Origin: Flavobacterium terrigena
GTDB taxonomy: Bacteria; Bacteroidota; Bacteroidia; Flavobacteriales; Flavobacteriaceae
Reading direction: 5' to 3'
NCBI RefSeq assembly: GCF_900108955.1
Contig: NZ_FNYA01000010.1
Span: 1-64,000, forward strand
DNA: 64,000 nucleotides
Numbering within the stretch: position 1 is the stretch's first letter; every line of letters starts with the position of its first letter. Positions 36,260-44,239 of the stretch are shown here, in pieces. The notes under the pieces are model-generated. The model worked only from the letters and a program-made list of their open reading frames with translations. It made no database searches and was not told the DNA's origin. The translations under genes were made by a program, and so were the position numbers.

Positions 36260-36745
36260 ATGAAAAGTTTTGGAGTTTTAGTGGTGTTTTTTTTAGGTTT
36301 TCAGCAAAATATTGACATTGATAAAATTGATGCACAATTGTTCGATAAGATTAATGGTGTTCGTGTTGAAAATAAATGTTCCATACTAACACGTGATGAA
36401 AATTTAGATAAAGCTGCGGCAAATCAAGCTATATATATCGCAAATAAAGATGTTTTAGAACATGTTCAAAGTGGAAACTCAAAGACAAAAGGACTTTTGG
36501 ATAGGGTGAAATTATTCAGCAAAAAAGAATATAGTAAAGTAGGAGAGAATTTATTATTTACTTCAATTCCAAAAGAAGCTATCGATTCCGAAGTTATTGC
36601 GGAAAAGATGAAATCACTTTGGGTGAAATCTCCTAGTCATTTTAAAAATATTAAATATGGAGAGTTTAATTACACTGGTTTTGGATTCGCGTTAAATAAG
36701 TCGAAAACTAAAATTTATGTTGTTCAGGTTTTTGGAAAAAAATAA
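36260..36745 (+). CDS. CAP (SCP/PR1) domain protein
   Basis: A 161-residue protein with a short hydrophobic N-terminus (MKSFGVLVVFFLGF, a possible signal) and a CAP/SCP domain: FDKINGVRVENKCSILTRDENLDKAA, His in LEHVQSG, VGENLLF, and the final YTGFGFALNKSKTKIYVVQVF strands. Extracellular CAP proteins bind ligands or act at cell walls, but no specific role can be assigned. A TAAATTTG box at 36187-36194 may be its promoter. An AraC regulator follows 51 nt later. Confidence 0.8.
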   Translation: MKSFGVLVVFFLGFQQNIDIDKIDAQLFDKINGVRVENKCSILTRDENLDKAAANQAIYIANKDVLEHVQSGNSKTKGLLDRVKLFSKKEYSKVGENLLFTSIPKEAIDSEVIAEKMKSLWVKSPSHFKNIKYGEFNYTGFGFALNKSKTKIYVVQVFGKK

Positions 36746-36775
36746 CTCAAAAAAAATAACCCAATTTATATTCAT

Positions 36776-36783
36776 TAGATTTG
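36776..36783 (+). promoter_or_regulatory. -7 promoter box of the AraC-type gene
   Basis: TAGATTTG, 13 nt before the ATG at 36797, matches TAnnTTTG and indicates independent transcription from the CAP gene. Confidence 0.45.
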
Positions 36784-36796
36784 TAAAAAAAAATAA

Positions 36797-37945
36797 ATGG
36801 ATAACTTCAGTTTTTTAAACACTCTTGCTTTAATTGCTGCTTTTGTAATACTTCTTTTCGCTTTTTTCTTGCTAACAGTTCAAACTAAAAGTAAATTAAA
36901 AAACAGACTTTTTGCTGGATTGTTACTGCTTTCCGCATTTGATTTGAGTAGCTTTTTTTCTGAAAATTATTTCGACGCTAATTTGAGTTTTGAAGTTTTT
37001 AGAATGACAACTAGTTTGCTAATTATGCCAGTGTTTTTCTTGTATGTCAAATCAGTTTGTTATTCTGATTTTAAATTGAAACAAGAAGATTTAGTTCTGG
37101 TAATTCCTTTTGTATTTGCTAATTTAATATTAATTCCAAGGTTTTATTTAGCCAACGCCATTGAAACAACTTATGTTTTTGAGCATTTTAAGCAAATGTC
37201 AGAAATCAGATTTTTTTATATTTTAGTAGAAATACAGTACTTTTTTTATATTGTTTTAATTTTTAAAATCTTAAAAACATATAAAGAAACGTACTTGGAG
37301 AATTTTACCAATTCAGATAATTCATCATACAAATGGTTGTTTCAAATGACGGTGTTGTTTTTAATGGCACATGCTGTTGTTTTCTTTAAATCGTTAATTA
37401 GGTATACCGATTATCATGCGTTATTAAATAGTTCCAATGTAATTATCGGAATTATTGCGCTACTTATAAGTTGTTGGTTTGTTTTGAAAGCATTAAATAA
37501 TCCAGAACTTTTTAAAGGTGTCGATTCAACTATGTTACTGGTAAATGAAGTGCTAAATAAAGAGTTTGTTTCAGTTGATAAAAATCCAGTTGAGAATTCA
37601 AAATCTCCAGAAATTATTCTTCAAATAGAACAAGTAAAAAAATATGTTTTAGAAAACGAACCTTATCTTGATCCTTCATTAACTATTCAAGAATTATCAA
37701 AACAAGTTAATATTTCTGTTCGTGATTTATCCATTTTGATTAACCATCATATGGATAAACATTTTTTTGATTTTATAAATGAATATCGAATCGAAAAAGC
37801 AATGAAAATTTTAAAAGACACCTCAAAAAATAAAGTTACTATTTTAGAAATTTTGTATGAAGTAGGTTTTAATTCGAAATCATCTTTTAATACCGCTTTT
37901 AAAAAACACACCAATCAAACACCAACTGAGTTTAGAAAGTCTTAA
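36797..37945 (+). CDS. Membrane-bound AraC-family transcriptional regulator
   Basis: A 382-residue one-component regulator. About seven hydrophobic helices span residues 8-235, and a C-terminal AraC/XylS DNA-binding domain with two helix-turn-helix motifs covers about 275-382. The first is LTIQELSKQVNISVRDLS; the second contains ILEILYEVGFNSKSSFNTAF and ends TPTEFRKS. This layout is frequent in flavobacteria and suggests a signal received within the membrane. The target is unknown; the following alpha/beta hydrolase is a candidate. Confidence 0.87.
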   Translation: MDNFSFLNTLALIAAFVILLFAFFLLTVQTKSKLKNRLFAGLLLLSAFDLSSFFSENYFDANLSFEVFRMTTSLLIMPVFFLYVKSVCYSDFKLKQEDLVLVIPFVFANLILIPRFYLANAIETTYVFEHFKQMSEIRFFYILVEIQYFFYIVLIFKILKTYKETYLENFTNSDNSSYKWLFQMTVLFLMAHAVVFFKSLIRYTDYHALLNSSNVIIGIIALLISCWFVLKALNNPELFKGVDSTMLLVNEVLNKEFVSVDKNPVENSKSPEIILQIEQVKKYVLENEPYLDPSLTIQELSKQVNISVRDLSILINHHMDKHFFDFINEYRIEKAMKILKDTSKNKVTILEILYEVGFNSKSSFNTAFKKHTNQTPTEFRKS

Positions 37946-37960
37946 ATATCAAGGTTTTGT

Positions 37961-38008
37961 AAAAAGTCGAACTAGTTTTATTATTTGAAATTGGTTCGAC
38001 TTTTTTTA
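37961..38008 (+). terminator. Terminator after the AraC-type gene
   Basis: The stem AAAAAGTCGAAC (37961-37972) pairs with GTTCGACTTTTT (37994-38005), with further imperfect pairing inside the loop and a T tract after it. Confidence 0.85.
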
Positions 38009-38078
38009 TTCGGTCGCCAGCGTAAAAAGAATCATGCAATTTTGCTTCAAATTATTACTAACAATTAAAATTTGAATC

Positions 38079-39125
38079 ATGAAAATTACATCTTTATTTC
38101 TTTTACTTCTATTGCCTTTTTTATGTCTAGCGCAGACAAATGAAAATACAGAAAAAGCCATTTCTGAAGAAAAATTCGTTTTAATAAATGGGATTGAACA
38201 ATGGATTACCATAAAAGGAAATCCTTCAAAACCAATAATCTTATTTATTCATGGTGGGCCAGGAAGTCCAATTAGCCCTTATGTTGATGTAATGTATAAA
38301 GATTTGGAAAAGGATTTTATTATAGTGCAATGGGATCAGCGTGGAACCGGAAAAACGTATGGGAAAAATTCGCCTCCAGAAGAACTTACGCCAGAATATT
38401 TAAAAGCAAATCCATTAACACTAGAACAAATGACTAATGATGGAATTGAAGTGTCAAAATACCTTTTGAAGCATTTAAATAAACAAAAAATCATTCTTTT
38501 TGGGACTTCTTGGGGTTCGGCTTTAGGTGTGAAAATAGTTTCTAAAAACCCTGAACTTTTTTATGCGTATGTAGGACATTCTCAAATAGTTAATCCGGCT
38601 ATTGATGTAGAAATTTATGCTAAAGTTTATCAAATGGCTGAAGAAAAAAAGGATAATGAAGCTATGGAAATATTAAACTCTATTGGGAAACCACCATATA
38701 GTAGAGCAAAAAATGCAGGTTTGTTTTTTAGAGTTTTGAAAAAATATGAAAGAGCCAATTCAACACCAGCACCAAATAATTGGTTTCAACTTTCTCCAGC
38801 ATACAATAACGATATTGACAATAAAAATAGAGCAGATGGAGACGATTATTCGTTTGTGAATTATGTGGGAGATGAGAAGTTGGATGTGAAGTCTATGAGT
38901 GCTAATGTTAACTTTTTAAGAGATAATTTAGATTTTAAAATTCCAGTATATTTAATTCAAGGGAATGAAGATATTATGACGCCAAAAGAAAGTTCGAAAG
39001 AGTATTTTGAAAAAATTCAAGCACCAAAAAAAGAATATTATTTGTTACCTAAAGCGGCTCATGGTTTTAATGAATCTGTAGTTGAAGCGCAATATAAAAT
39101 TTTTAAAAGTATAGTAACTGAGTAA
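38079..39125 (+). CDS. Alpha/beta hydrolase, proline iminopeptidase-like
   Basis: A 348-residue exported hydrolase. After a signal peptide (MKITSLFLLLLLPFLCLAQ) comes an alpha/beta-hydrolase fold with the HGGPGSP oxyanion motif near residue 58, WDQRGTGKT, the nucleophile elbow GTSWGSALG, a late acidic residue in GNEDIMTP and the catalytic His in AAHGFNES. These features match the S33 peptidase (prolyl aminopeptidase) family. Natural substrates are unknown, and epoxide hydrolase or esterase relatives share the fold. Confidence 0.85.
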   Translation: MKITSLFLLLLLPFLCLAQTNENTEKAISEEKFVLINGIEQWITIKGNPSKPIILFIHGGPGSPISPYVDVMYKDLEKDFIIVQWDQRGTGKTYGKNSPPEELTPEYLKANPLTLEQMTNDGIEVSKYLLKHLNKQKIILFGTSWGSALGVKIVSKNPELFYAYVGHSQIVNPAIDVEIYAKVYQMAEEKKDNEAMEILNSIGKPPYSRAKNAGLFFRVLKKYERANSTPAPNNWFQLSPAYNNDIDNKNRADGDDYSFVNYVGDEKLDVKSMSANVNFLRDNLDFKIPVYLIQGNEDIMTPKESSKEYFEKIQAPKKEYYLLPKAAHGFNESVVEAQYKIFKSIVTE

Positions 39126-39131
39126 ATAGCA

Positions 39132-39166
39132 AAAAAAATCCATTTCAATTGAAATGGATTTTTTTG
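39132..39166. terminator. Bidirectional terminator between the hydrolase and guaB
   Basis: A 15-bp stem (39132-39146 with 39151-39165) centred on CAATTG, with A and T runs on either side. A second small hairpin, AGACCTGAAAGGTCT, follows at 39173-39187. Confidence 0.9.
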
Positions 39167-39195
39167 TTTTCCAGACCTGAAAGGTCTTAATAATA

Positions 39196-40668
39196 TTATC
39201 TCGAGTAATTCGGAGCTTCTTTAGTTATTGTAACATTATGTGGGTGACTTTCACTAATTCCACTTGATGTTAAACGTACAAAACGGCTAGTAGCTTGTAA
39301 TGTTTCAATGTTTTTAGCACCACAATAACCCATTCCGGCACGAAGACCACCAATGAATTGTTGCATACTTTCATTTAATTCTCCTTTATATGGTACACGA
39401 CCTACAATTCCTTCTGGAACTAATTTTTTAACATCATCTTCAACATCTTGGAAATAACGGTCTTTTGAACCTTCTTTCATAGCTTCCACAGAACCCATTC
39501 CTCTATATGATTTGAATTTTCTTCCTTCAAAAATAATAGTTTCACCTGGAGATTCTTTTGTTCCAGCTAACATCGAACCTAACATCACACAAGATGCTCC
39601 AGCAGCTAATGCTTTCGGAATATCTCCAGTATAACGAACTCCACCATCAGCAATTACTGGAATTCCAGTTCCTTCTAATGCAGCGGCAACTTCTAATACA
39701 GCTGAAAATTGAGGGAAACCAACACCAGCAACAACACGAGTCGTACAAATTGAACCAGGTCCAATTCCAACTTTTACCGCATCAGCACCATTTTCAGCTA
39801 AATATAAAGCTGCTTCTGGAGTTGCGATGTTTCCTACAACTACGTCAATTTCTGGGAATTTATTTTTTACTTGTTTCAACACATCAACCACACCTTTTGT
39901 ATGTCCGTGAGCTGTGTCAATAATTACTGCATCAACTCCAGCGTTTACTAAAGCTTCGCAACGCTCTAAAACGTCTCCTGTTACACCTAAAGCGGCAGCA
40001 ACACGTAAGCGTCCAAATTTATCTTTGTTCGCATTTGGTTTTTGAGTCAGTTTAGTGATATCTCTAAAAGTAATTAAGCCAATTAGTTTGAAATCGGCAT
40101 CAACCACTGGTAATTTTTCAATTTTACTTTCTTGTAGTATTTCTTCAGCAGCTTCTAAAGTAGTTCCTTTTCCAGCAGTTACTAAATTTTCAGAAGTCAT
40201 TACTTCTGTAATGGCACGGCTGTTGTCTTTTTCAAAACGTAAATCTCTATTCGTAACAATTCCTTTTAAAACACCATCTGCATCTACAACTGGAATTCCT
40301 CCAATACCAAATTCTCTCATGGCATTTTTAGCATCACCAACATTGGCTGTTAATGGTAAAGTAACTGGATCGATAATCATACCACTTTCTGCACGTTTCA
40401 CTTTCCTAACTTCTGCAGCTTGTTGTGCAATAGTCATATTTTTATGTAAAACGCCAATACCACCTTCTTGAGCCATAGCAATTGCCATAGCACTTTCCGT
40501 AACAGTATCCATTGCTGCGGAAACAATAGGCGTGTTTAAGGTAATGTTTTTACTAAATTTTGATTGAATAGAAACTTCTCTTGGAAGTATTTCAGAATAA
40601 TTTGGAATTAAAAGGACATCGTCATAAGTTAATCCTTCTCCAATAATTTTAGAAGTGTGTGCTTTCAT
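39196..40668 (-). CDS. guaB: Inosine-5'-monophosphate dehydrogenase
   Basis: A 490-residue enzyme making XMP from IMP, the committed step to GMP. The N-terminal [20 protein letters not shown], a CBS pair inserted at about residues 95-205 ([21 protein letters not shown]), the active-site loop [20 protein letters not shown] with the catalytic Cys, [19 protein letters not shown], and the flap [13 protein letters not shown] are all present. Length and CBS insertion are standard. It is a single gene with its own -7 box. Confidence 0.97.
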   Translation of the reverse strand: MKAHTSKIIGEGLTYDDVLLIPNYSEILPREVSIQSKFSKNITLNTPIVSAAMDTVTESAMAIAMAQEGGIGVLHKNMTIAQQAAEVRKVKRAESGMIIDPVTLPLTANVGDAKNAMREFGIGGIPVVDADGVLKGIVTNRDLRFEKDNSRAITEVMTSENLVTAGKGTTLEAAEEILQESKIEKLPVVDADFKLIGLITFRDITKLTQKPNANKDKFGRLRVAAALGVTGDVLERCEALVNAGVDAVIIDTAHGHTKGVVDVLKQVKNKFPEIDVVVGNIATPEAALYLAENGADAVKVGIGPGSICTTRVVAGVGFPQFSAVLEVAAALEGTGIPVIADGGVRYTGDIPKALAAGASCVMLGSMLAGTKESPGETIIFEGRKFKSYRGMGSVEAMKEGSKDRYFQDVEDDVKKLVPEGIVGRVPYKGELNESMQQFIGGLRAGMGYCGAKNIETLQATSRFVRLTSSGISESHPHNVTITKEAPNYSR

Positions 40669-40693
40669 GCTGCAATTGTAGTTAAATTGCGTG

Positions 40694-40701
40694 CAAATTT
40701 A
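40694..40701 (-). promoter_or_regulatory. -7 promoter box of guaB
   Basis: On the minus strand this is TAAATTTG, 25 nt upstream of the guaB ATG. Confidence 0.5.
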
Positions 40702-40763
40702 GTGAAATATTAGCAATAATCAATTGTTTTTATGCTAAATAATTGTTAAGTGAGATAAATAAT

Positions 40764-40771
40764 TATATTTG
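40764..40771 (+). promoter_or_regulatory. -7 promoter box of the 40776 membrane-protein gene
   Basis: TATATTTG ends 4 nt before the ATG at 40776. It implies a near-leaderless mRNA and argues against an upstream TTG start at 40743. Confidence 0.5.
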
Positions 40772-40775
40772 TGAA

Positions 40776-41531
40776 ATGGATACGTTTATATATTTACTTT
40801 TAGAAACCTTAATTGTCGGCTTGATGATTTTAGGATTACATGCTTCCAAAAAGCATTTTGGGATTGGCTTGCTGTATATTTTTCTGGGAACGATGCAGTT
40901 TTTTCAAACCATACTTTCTGGGAATGTGTATAATTTATATTTTGATGTGTTTTTGTTTTCGCCTGGTTCAACCTTGATTTTTATTTCTACTTTATTTGCC
41001 GTTTTATTAATTTTTAGAAATGAAAGTATTATAAAGGTACGAAGTGTGATTTATGGAATTATCTTAAGTAATATCATTCTGGTTTTTCTCTCTTATATTT
41101 CGTTAGAGCAAATTTTAAGTGATAATTTTTCAAGGAACACTACTTTTTTAGCGGAGATTTTTAATTTTGATATAAGATTATTTCTAACAGGAATTATTTT
41201 ACTGTATTTAGATATGATACTAATTATGTTTGTGTTCAGATATTTAGAGTCGAAATTTTCTAAAAATTATTTTTTGCAATTCATTGGTGCAAGTGTAGTT
41301 ACCGCAGTTTTAGATTCTGTTTTGTTTTATTCTATAAATTTTTATTCTGAACTTAATTATTCTGAAATGATGATAGGAAATATTGCAGGAAAAGTATTGG
41401 TGTGTTTTATTTTATCAGCCTTATTTGCGTTCTATTTTGTTATTAATCCAGAAAAAGATAATAAAAGAAAAGCACTTACAATTAAAGATATCATTATGAT
41501 TATTAACTTTACGACTAGTGGTAAGCGTTAA
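40776..41531 (+). CDS. Integral membrane protein, possible VUT/ECF-type transporter
   Basis: A 251-residue protein with six or seven transmembrane helices and few charged loops. The C-terminal part (LQFIGASVVTAVLDSVLFY, then IAGKVLVCFILSAL) loosely resembles the VUT/YhhQ queuosine-precursor transporter family, but the match is weak and I would not name a substrate. The tail is basic and cytoplasmic (EKDNKRKALTIKD). ATG 40776 is preferred because the -7 box lies just before it. The 3' end overlaps the converging HMG-CoA-lyase-like gene by 17 nt. Confidence 0.65.
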   Translation: MDTFIYLLLETLIVGLMILGLHASKKHFGIGLLYIFLGTMQFFQTILSGNVYNLYFDVFLFSPGSTLIFISTLFAVLLIFRNESIIKVRSVIYGIILSNIILVFLSYISLEQILSDNFSRNTTFLAEIFNFDIRLFLTGIILLYLDMILIMFVFRYLESKFSKNYFLQFIGASVVTAVLDSVLFYSINFYSELNYSEMMIGNIAGKVLVCFILSALFAFYFVINPEKDNKRKALTIKDIIMIINFTTSGKR

Positions 41532-42378
41532 ATATTTTTAAAGCTTCGTTATAAGCACTTTCAAAACTAATTGGATGACAATTGGTGTTGGCTTTTTCTG
41601 CCGTAAAATAAGATAGTAATTTTTCAGTTGGCATGTTTCCAGTTAAGTCGTCTTTTGCCATTGGGCAACCACCATAACCTTTTATAGCGCCATCAAAACG
41701 GACACAACCTGCTTTATAGGCTGCATCAACTTTTTCAAACCAAGTGTCTGGAGTTGTATGTAAATGTGCGCCAAATTCAATATTTGGATATTTTGGAATT
41801 AAATTACTGAATAAATAATCAATTGTTTCTGGTACAGATGAGCCAATCGTATCTGAAAGCGATAAAATCTTCACACCCATATTCGCTAGTTTTTCCGTCC
41901 ATTCGCCAACAATTTCTACATTATATGGATCGCCATACGGATTTCCAAATCCCATAGAAATATAAGTAACGACTTCTTTGTTCGATTTGTCTGCGATTTC
42001 TAAAATTTCTTGTAAGCTAATTAAGGCTTCGGCAATAGTTTTATGTGTGTTTCGCATTTGAAAATTTTCCGAAATAGAAAATGGAAAACCTAAATATTGA
42101 ATGGCAGAATGTTTAGATGCTATTTCTGCACCTTGGGTATTGGCAATAATGGCTAACAATTTACTTGTAGTTTGAGACAAATCTAATTGTGCTAAAACTT
42201 CTGCAGTATCTTGCATTTGTGGAATGGCTTTTGGCGATACAAAGCTTCCGAAGTCAATAGTGTCAAATCCAACACGTAATAACGATTGGATATATTGTAC
42301 TTTTTTTTCGGTTGGAATAAAAGTTTTGATGCCTTGCATAGCATCGCGCGGACATTCTATTATTTTGATTGCTTTCAT
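41515..42378 (-). CDS. mvaB: Hydroxymethylglutaryl-CoA lyase-like protein
   Basis: A 287-residue DRE-TIM (HMGL-like) metalloenzyme. The N-terminal catalytic motif is variant but keeps the key Arg, Asp and Gln (ECPRDAMQ, against the usual GPRDGLQ). Other features are FGSFVSPKAIPQMQD, LSLSDTIGSSVPE, the metal-binding GAHLHTTPD and the loop signature GYGGCPMAKDDLTGNMPTE. It should split HMG-CoA to acetyl-CoA and acetoacetate in leucine breakdown. The altered motif leaves the exact substrate open. It overlaps the converging membrane-protein gene. Confidence 0.82.
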   Translation of the reverse strand: MKAIKIIECPRDAMQGIKTFIPTEKKVQYIQSLLRVGFDTIDFGSFVSPKAIPQMQDTAEVLAQLDLSQTTSKLLAIIANTQGAEIASKHSAIQYLGFPFSISENFQMRNTHKTIAEALISLQEILEIADKSNKEVVTYISMGFGNPYGDPYNVEIVGEWTEKLANMGVKILSLSDTIGSSVPETIDYLFSNLIPKYPNIEFGAHLHTTPDTWFEKVDAAYKAGCVRFDGAIKGYGGCPMAKDDLTGNMPTEKLLSYFTAEKANTNCHPISFESAYNEALKIFNAYH

Positions 42379-42584
42379 ATATGCAATAATTGTTTTTTAG
42401 AGGTCATATATGGTATCGCTTTTTATATATCGGAATTTTTTTTGCAAAAAAAAAAGTTTTAATTGCGATTTCATAAGAATGTCAAAGATAAGTAAAACTT
42501 TATTTTCTGCAAATATGTTTTTTTAATTGTATTGAGCTTAAGTCTGCTAATGAAAAAAAATTATTAAAAACGTTTTTTTATTTA

Positions 42585-42592
42585 TACTTTTG
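42585..42592 (+). promoter_or_regulatory. -7 promoter box of the alpha-oxoamine synthase gene
   Basis: TACTTTTG, 22 nt before the ATG at 42615, is a full TAnnTTTG match. Confidence 0.55.
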
Positions 42593-42614
42593 CCCCACAA
42601 ATTAATATAGTATC

Positions 42615-43871
42615 ATGGTTAAAGATTTATTTGAAAGAATACAACAAAATAAAGGACCATTAGGTAAATGGGCTTCACAAGCAGAAGGATATTTTGTATT
42701 TCCTAAATTGGAAGGAGAATTAGGTCCAAGAATGCAATTTCAAGGTAAAAATATATTAAACTGGAGTTTGAATGACTATTTAGGTTTAGCCAATCATCCA
42801 GAAGTTCGTAAAGCGGATACTGATGCTGCTGCTCAATATGGTGCGGCATATCCAATGGGTGCTCGTATGATGAGTGGTCATACTGATGCTCACGAACAAT
42901 TAGAAAGAGAATTAGCGGCTTTCGTTATGAAAGAATCTGCTTATTTATTAAATTTCGGTTACCAAGGAATGGTGTCAATTATTGATGCTTTGGTTACTAA
43001 AAACGACATTATTGTTTATGACGTGGATTCTCACGCTTGTATTATTGATGGTGTTCGTTTACATATGGGAAAACGTTTTACTTACAAGCATAACGATTTA
43101 GAAAGTATGGAAAAAAACCTGCAACGTGCTACTAAAATGGCTACTGAAACAGGTGGAGGAATTTTATTCATTACCGAAGGAGTTTTCGGAATGAGAGGGC
43201 AACAAGGAAAATTAAAAGAAGTTGTAGCTTTAAAAGAAAAATACAATTTTCGTTTATTAGTTGATGATGCACACGGTTTTGGTACTTTAGGTAAAACTGG
43301 AGCTGGAGCAGGTGAGGAGCAAGGTTGTCAAGACGGAATTGATGTGTATTTTTCAACTTTTGCAAAATCGATGGCTAATATTGGTGCTTTCGTTGCAGCA
43401 GATAAAGATATTATAGATTACTTAAAATATAATTTACGTTCTCAAATGTTCGCTAAAGCGTTACCAATGATTCAAACAATTGGTTCGTTAAAACGTTTAG
43501 AATTGTTGCGTAATTCTTCTGAAATTAAAGATAAGCTTTGGGAGAATGTTAATGCATTACAAAACGGATTAAAAGAAAAAGGTTTCAATATTGGAGATAC
43601 AAATACTTGTATTACACCAGTTTACTTAGAAGGAAGTATTCCGGAAGCTATGATTATGGTAAACGATTTAAGAGAAAACTATGGTATTTTCTTATCGATT
43701 GTGGTATACCCAGTAATTCCAAAAGGAATAATTTTATTAAGAATGATTCCTACTACAACACATACTATCGAAGATATTAATGAAACATTAACTGCTTTTG
43801 ATGCTATTCGTGAGAAATTAGAAAACGGAACGTACAAAAAAATTGCAGACTCAACAATTATTGATAACTAA
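42615..43871 (+). CDS. PLP-dependent alpha-oxoamine synthase (KBL/AONS/SPT family)
   Basis: A 418-residue fold-type I PLP enzyme that condenses an amino acid with an acyl-CoA or acyl-ACP and releases CO2. It carries NWSLNDYLGLANHPEV, GARMMSGHTDAHEQLERELA, DSHACIIDGVRLH, FITEGVFGMRG, LVDDAHGFGTLGKTG and the Schiff-base Lys251 in STFAKSMANIGAF. Family members include glycine C-acetyltransferase, BioF, serine palmitoyltransferase and the cysteate acyltransferase for capnine sulfonolipids. There is no biotin or threonine gene nearby, and the GARMM variant differs from KBL/SPT, so a lipid-forming role is plausible but unproven. It is monocistronic. Confidence 0.83.
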   Translation: MVKDLFERIQQNKGPLGKWASQAEGYFVFPKLEGELGPRMQFQGKNILNWSLNDYLGLANHPEVRKADTDAAAQYGAAYPMGARMMSGHTDAHEQLERELAAFVMKESAYLLNFGYQGMVSIIDALVTKNDIIVYDVDSHACIIDGVRLHMGKRFTYKHNDLESMEKNLQRATKMATETGGGILFITEGVFGMRGQQGKLKEVVALKEKYNFRLLVDDAHGFGTLGKTGAGAGEEQGCQDGIDVYFSTFAKSMANIGAFVAADKDIIDYLKYNLRSQMFAKALPMIQTIGSLKRLELLRNSSEIKDKLWENVNALQNGLKEKGFNIGDTNTCITPVYLEGSIPEAMIMVNDLRENYGIFLSIVVYPVIPKGIILLRMIPTTTHTIEDINETLTAFDAIREKLENGTYKKIADSTIIDN

Positions 43872-43892
43872 TAATTGTTTGATATAAATTCT

Positions 43893-43925
43893 AAAAGCGC
43901 TGAACTATTTCAGCGCTTTTTTTAT
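43893..43925 (+). terminator. Terminator after the alpha-oxoamine synthase gene
   Basis: A 12-bp stem (AAAAGCGCTGAA at 43893-43904 with 43909-43920), a 4-nt loop and a T tract. Confidence 0.9.
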
Positions 43926-44239
43926 GAAATTTTTTATCAGTTTGAATAATGATGAATCCAAAAGATTTGAGAATTAGAAAAAATCATAAAAATGAGTTTT
44001 TAATGTGTTTTTATAACATTTTTTGGGGCTAAAACCACACGATTTGAAAATTGGGAAAATAAATGTTAAATTAATTTTAATGTCTTACCTTTGTGTTAAA
44101 GCTTAAAAATTAATTAATTAACGAAAATGTTGATTAAATATTCATAAAAAAACGATTTTAGACTCAAATAAAATTGTTTTATCCTTTATGAAATGATATA
44201 TTTGTCCGTTTTTAAAGAAAATAACTAAAATTAACTATA
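43926..44239. other. Upstream region of secDF with two candidate promoters
   Basis: About 310 nt without a gene. It contains two -7 boxes: TACCTTTG at 44086-44093 and TATATTTG at 44197-44204. Only the second has a TTG (-33) element at a suitable 20-nt distance. A six-codon frame (ATG at 44127) lies between them and is probably chance. Confidence 0.5.
44174..44204 (+). promoter_or_regulatory. secDF promoter (-33 TTG and -7 TATATTTG)
   Basis: TTG at 44174-44176 and TATATTTG at 44197-44204 are separated by 20 nt, matching the Bacteroidetes primary-sigma promoter layout, 35 nt before the secDF start. Confidence 0.6.

Noticed and set aside
40055..40471. Long open frames antisense to guaB (also 39558-39923)
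   Set aside because: guaB is intact and fully conserved on the other strand. The antisense frames are compositional shadows.
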